From Liriodendron chinense (Eukaryota; Streptophyta; Magnoliopsida; Magnoliales; Magnoliaceae): DNA of 64,000 bases. A program made the position numbers and the translations under genes. The DNA is taken from NCBI GenBank assembly GCA_003013855.2, contig ML058343.1, positions 1,364,001 to 1,428,000 on the forward strand. Reading direction: 5' to 3'. The notes beneath the pieces were generated by a model. It ran no database searches and was not told the DNA's origin. It saw only the letters and a program-made list of their open reading frames with translations. Of this stretch, positions 61,388-64,000 are shown in pieces (the stretch's first letter is position 1; each line of letters opens with the position of its first letter).

Positions 61388-61800
61388 CTTGGACATGAAA
61401 AAACCTTAATGGGATCACCTAATCCCGATTTGGAACCCCCTAAGCAAGAAACCGAAGTAATTAGAACTAGAAAAGGAAACTGTTTATAAGCAGTCCGCGT
61501 CGGGTTGGGCGCTCAATCACCAGACCGTCGAGCGCCCGCCCAACCCAAAAAACGTCCAGCATGCAATATGAAGAAAAAAAATCGAATATCGGGCGCCCGG
61601 ACCAACGTGGTCGGGCGCCCACCCAGGGCACCAGGCGCCCGATCACCAGATCGTCAGGTGCCCGACTGTTGTAAAAACAATCTAGCAGTATTAGCCTCAT
61701 CTGGGTGAATTTTGATCACCCGACCAGAATTTGGTCCGAGCACCGGACCACACTCAGGCTACACCATCTCTCCTCTTGACTGAGGAGGAAAACCCCATTA
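60975..61800 (-). repeat. copia 5' LTR, longer than its partner
   Basis: 826 bp. It matches the 3' LTR but has about 115 bp extra between 61485 and 61660, made of repeated 'gggcgcccg' and 'caccagaccgtcg' units. (CT)n lies at 61350-61384. Confidence 0.88.
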
Positions 61801-62000
61801 GTTTTAACCGTAGATTTTAGCAAGTGGCCACATTAGGTTTAACCAACATTTTTTATGACCGTCGTTTGCATGGTCCAGATTGTTCGGTTAGAACAAAAAT
61901 ATTTATACTCAATGCAAATATCACGAGTGCTAAGGAGATTACAATTTGGTATTATTGCAATTGAACCAAATAGTACATCCAAACTCAACCTCAAACGACG

Positions 62001-62560
62001 ATCATGTCAATGGCTAGCTTCTGATGCAAACAGCATTGGTTGAATGTGTTGATGGATTTCAAGAATAATGCTTGTTGGGCCTTTCATATGGCAGGAAATG
62101 GAGCGTTCCAACAATTTCTGTTCTTTAATTTCATCTTGCCATTTCACCTTGCCAAAAGGGCCGGGATTGGGAAAAAGGGCTTAACATGCATTGCAGCTTC
62201 TAATGGTCATGACTTTGAAACCAGTTATCAGATTCACCTATATGAAATGTCAAGAAAGTATCAATAAGACTTGCGGTTTTCACCCTCAGACGAGGATCAT
62301 GTCAATGGCTAGCTTCTGATGCAAACAGCTTTGGTTGAATGTGTTGATGGATTTCAAGAATAATGCTTGCTGGGCCTTTCATATGGCAGGAAATGGAGCG
62401 TTCCAATAATCTGTTCTTTAATTTCATCTTGCCAAAAGGGCCAGGATTGGGGAAAAAGGGCTTAACATGCATTGCAGCTTCTAATGGTCATAACTTTGAA
62501 ACCAGTTATCAGATTCATCTATATGAAATGCCAAGAAAGTATCAGTAAGACTTGCGGTTT
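62001..62560. repeat. tandem duplication, about 295-bp unit, two copies
   Basis: 'atcatgtcaatggctagctt' starts copies at 62001 and 62296. Both include 'catatggcaggaaatggagc' and end 'aagacttgcggttttc'. Copy 2 has small deletions (for example 'atttcaccttgcc' is missing). No protein similarity seen. Confidence 0.88.
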
Positions 62561-63101
62561 TCCAACGACATAGGCAGTCGGCCCTGATAGACTTCATGAA
62601 AACAAGGTCATTTTTCAAGATGGTGATCTTTTCCTACCCTTTTCTCCACGCACCTGCCAAGTATCTTGTTCTTCTCAATGATCAAATCTAAAATTCTTAA
62701 TTTCTCAGCCAACCTATCGTATAAAGAATGTTGTAGAACGGTGCGGCAAATTACAATTGACGCTACACCCAAACGCATCGTAAAGCTAATAAACAGAACA
62801 ATCGCAAGATTAGTAAACTAATTGATGACTCTCCATTTGCGAAAAAACAGAACTCTAGAAAGAATCAGTAACATCATGGGTCTCCATCGGCAGAGTATTC
62901 ATGCACGAGCAGAACACCAAATTTATAAATACAATTATTTTATTTTGTCATTGATCATATCATTCCTAATCTCAATATTTCAACAATTATGCACACACCC
63001 ACTTGTCTAATTCAAATTACAAAACGTAACAATCGCTGTGTTAATTAGCAAAGTTAATCGTGACCCATCTTCCAAAACCACTGAAACAATCACCCAAATA
63101 A

Positions 63102-64000
63102 CTAAGCATCGTTGGTTTCTACAATTAACGCAGTCATCTGAGAAGAAGAACACGATGATGAGAGGTTAGTCGTAGCTGTGTAGTGGAACTCTATCTGTGA
63201 CCTTTTAAGAAGAGAGACACCAGAAACCACCCCTTTCTTCACTTCAATCTCCAATTCCCTCAATGGGATAGCTGCAAGAAATCTCTTGATGAATTCCCTA
63301 CAACACTCTCTCCCACTACAAATTGCCCGATCATCGTCTCTGCTAGGAGCCTACATTGCTGCCTTCTTCCATGGACCCTGCTGTTTCCTTCACCTCCTCT
63401 TTACAAACGTCATCCTTCCCACCATCAGCCACATTCTCCGGCACTCTGCTCATCAATGTGGTGTCATCAAACCTCAAAATGTAGGCCTGGTTACAACCTT
63501 CAAAGAGCCGCTCCCCCAGCGTGTCGATGATATAATACGCATCGGCATCGACCATCAATATGAAGAAATGGTCGTTCCAGCTCACAATATAGACCCGTGG
63601 CCCACCATCCTCCATATTGCTACTGATCTCATCCCAGATGCTATCGAACGACATTGCGCCATGCAAGACTTCGAAGTTCTCTGGGTGGAAGAAACCAACA
63701 AAGGATTTCTCTGAAGCGACTGATATGGGCCTGATCTCAGCTTCTAACACAGTTTCCAGGTCGAAATGCTTATCAGGGAATCGGTCTTGGTAGGTCTTGT
63801 TGTCGCACAGCTTCCGCCACTCTAATGAGCCTTCTCGGATGAGACTGTCGAACTCGGATTTTGTCGGTACAGTGCCTTGGTTTGCCTGCAGCCAGTTGGC
63901 AATCACCACGACAAGTGCAGTGCATGCACTCTCTCCTGCAGCACTCTCACTCCGCTGGTCGATTGAGGCGAAGAAGACGCTGGCTTTGAGCTTCGACTGG
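63102..64000 (-). CDS. NT-C2 (EEIG1/EHBP1-type) domain protein, C-terminal part, with apparent frameshift
   Basis: The gene enters from beyond the right edge, so the start and the N-terminal NT-C2 domain are outside the window. The visible frame from 63999 reads QSKLKASVFFASIDQRSES, then TKSEFDSLIREGSLEWRKLC, FPDKHFDLETVL, FHPENFEVLHGAMSFDSIWD and VYIVSWNDHFFILMVDADAY to a TAG at 63345-63343 (218 aa). In the next frame, 63344-63102, a further 80 aa continue the family's C-terminus (CREFIKRFLAAIPLRELEIE ... RSQIEFHYTA) and end at TAG 63104-63102. No intron of workable size fits between the two, so one extra base near 63345 is the simplest reading. The function of this plant family is poorly known; a membrane- or cytoskeleton-associated role is only inferred from the NT-C2 domain. 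Confidence 0.88.

Larger units (their letters stand above)
56265..61800 (-). mobile_element. Ty1/copia LTR retrotransposon, decayed
   Basis: The LTRs are at 56265-56972 and 60975-61800 with a 5-bp target duplication 'gtttt' (56260-56264 and 61801-61805). In the minus orientation the LTRs start TA(A)TGGG and end CCCAACA, a TA..CA end pair. Next to the 5' LTR is the PBS TGGTATCAGAG (plus 60961-60971), the initiator-tRNA-Met type. The internal order gag, protease, integrase, RT, RNase H is the copia order. In-frame stops and a frameshift make it non-autonomous now. Confidence 0.93.

Noticed and set aside
63286..63714. 142-codon plus-strand frame
   Set aside because: It is the antisense shadow of the NT-C2 coding sequence, which has strong family similarity.

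Overview
This window is nuclear DNA from a flowering plant. It has intron-rich genes with GT-AG splice sites, long introns full of transposons, LTR retrotransposons, a LINE, and many short foldback elements. The dispersed repeat built around 'gtggaccacaccacaggaaacagtg' and 'ggagcggattaggtg' suggests a magnoliid (Magnoliales or Laurales). That last point is inferred from general familiarity with such genomes, not from a search.

Four protein-coding genes are supported. (1) Minus strand, 6665-13524: a three-exon GH17 glucan endo-1,3-beta-glucosidase with a signal peptide and a GPI-anchor tail, 392 aa. (2) Plus strand, 28767-33045: a four-exon thylakoid lumenal 16.5 kDa protein (MPH2-like), 223 aa. 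(3) Minus strand, 40217-44524: a two-exon methyl-CpG-binding-domain protein of the MBD10/MBD11 type, 237 aa. (4) Minus strand, 63102-64000: the C-terminal part of an NT-C2 (EEIG1/EHBP1-type) protein that runs off the window and carries an apparent 1-nt frameshift. Exon boundaries were worked out by hand from splice consensus, phase and protein-family continuity.

Between 29 and 44.5 kb the lumenal-protein and MBD genes are convergent. Between them lie a broken copy of the MBD 3' end (34.9-35.35 kb) and a broken copy of the lumenal-protein gene (36.2-36.95 kb). The best explanation is a tandem segmental duplication in which each copy kept a different gene. A 5'-truncated LINE (37.0-38.9 kb) later landed in the second unit.

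The rest is mobile DNA, and many insertions can be delimited by target-site duplications (TSDs). They include a 1.6-kb LTR element with almost no internal region (15480-17106, TSD caaag), a 3.9-kb LTR element without pol (21733-25667, TSD gtatc), a 2.6-kb solo LTR (47607-50230, TSD gcaag) and a decayed Ty1/copia element on the minus strand (56265-61800, TSD gtttt). There are also hAT-like elements with 8-bp TSDs and a family of Mutator-like foldback MITEs with 9-bp TSDs. Insertions are nested up to three deep at 46.8-50.8 kb and at 18.8-21.3 kb.

No new enzymatic or defence system was found. The most informative signals are the reciprocal loss after segmental duplication, the nested insertion histories, the LTR family carrying a captured MITE, and the frameshift in the NT-C2 gene.
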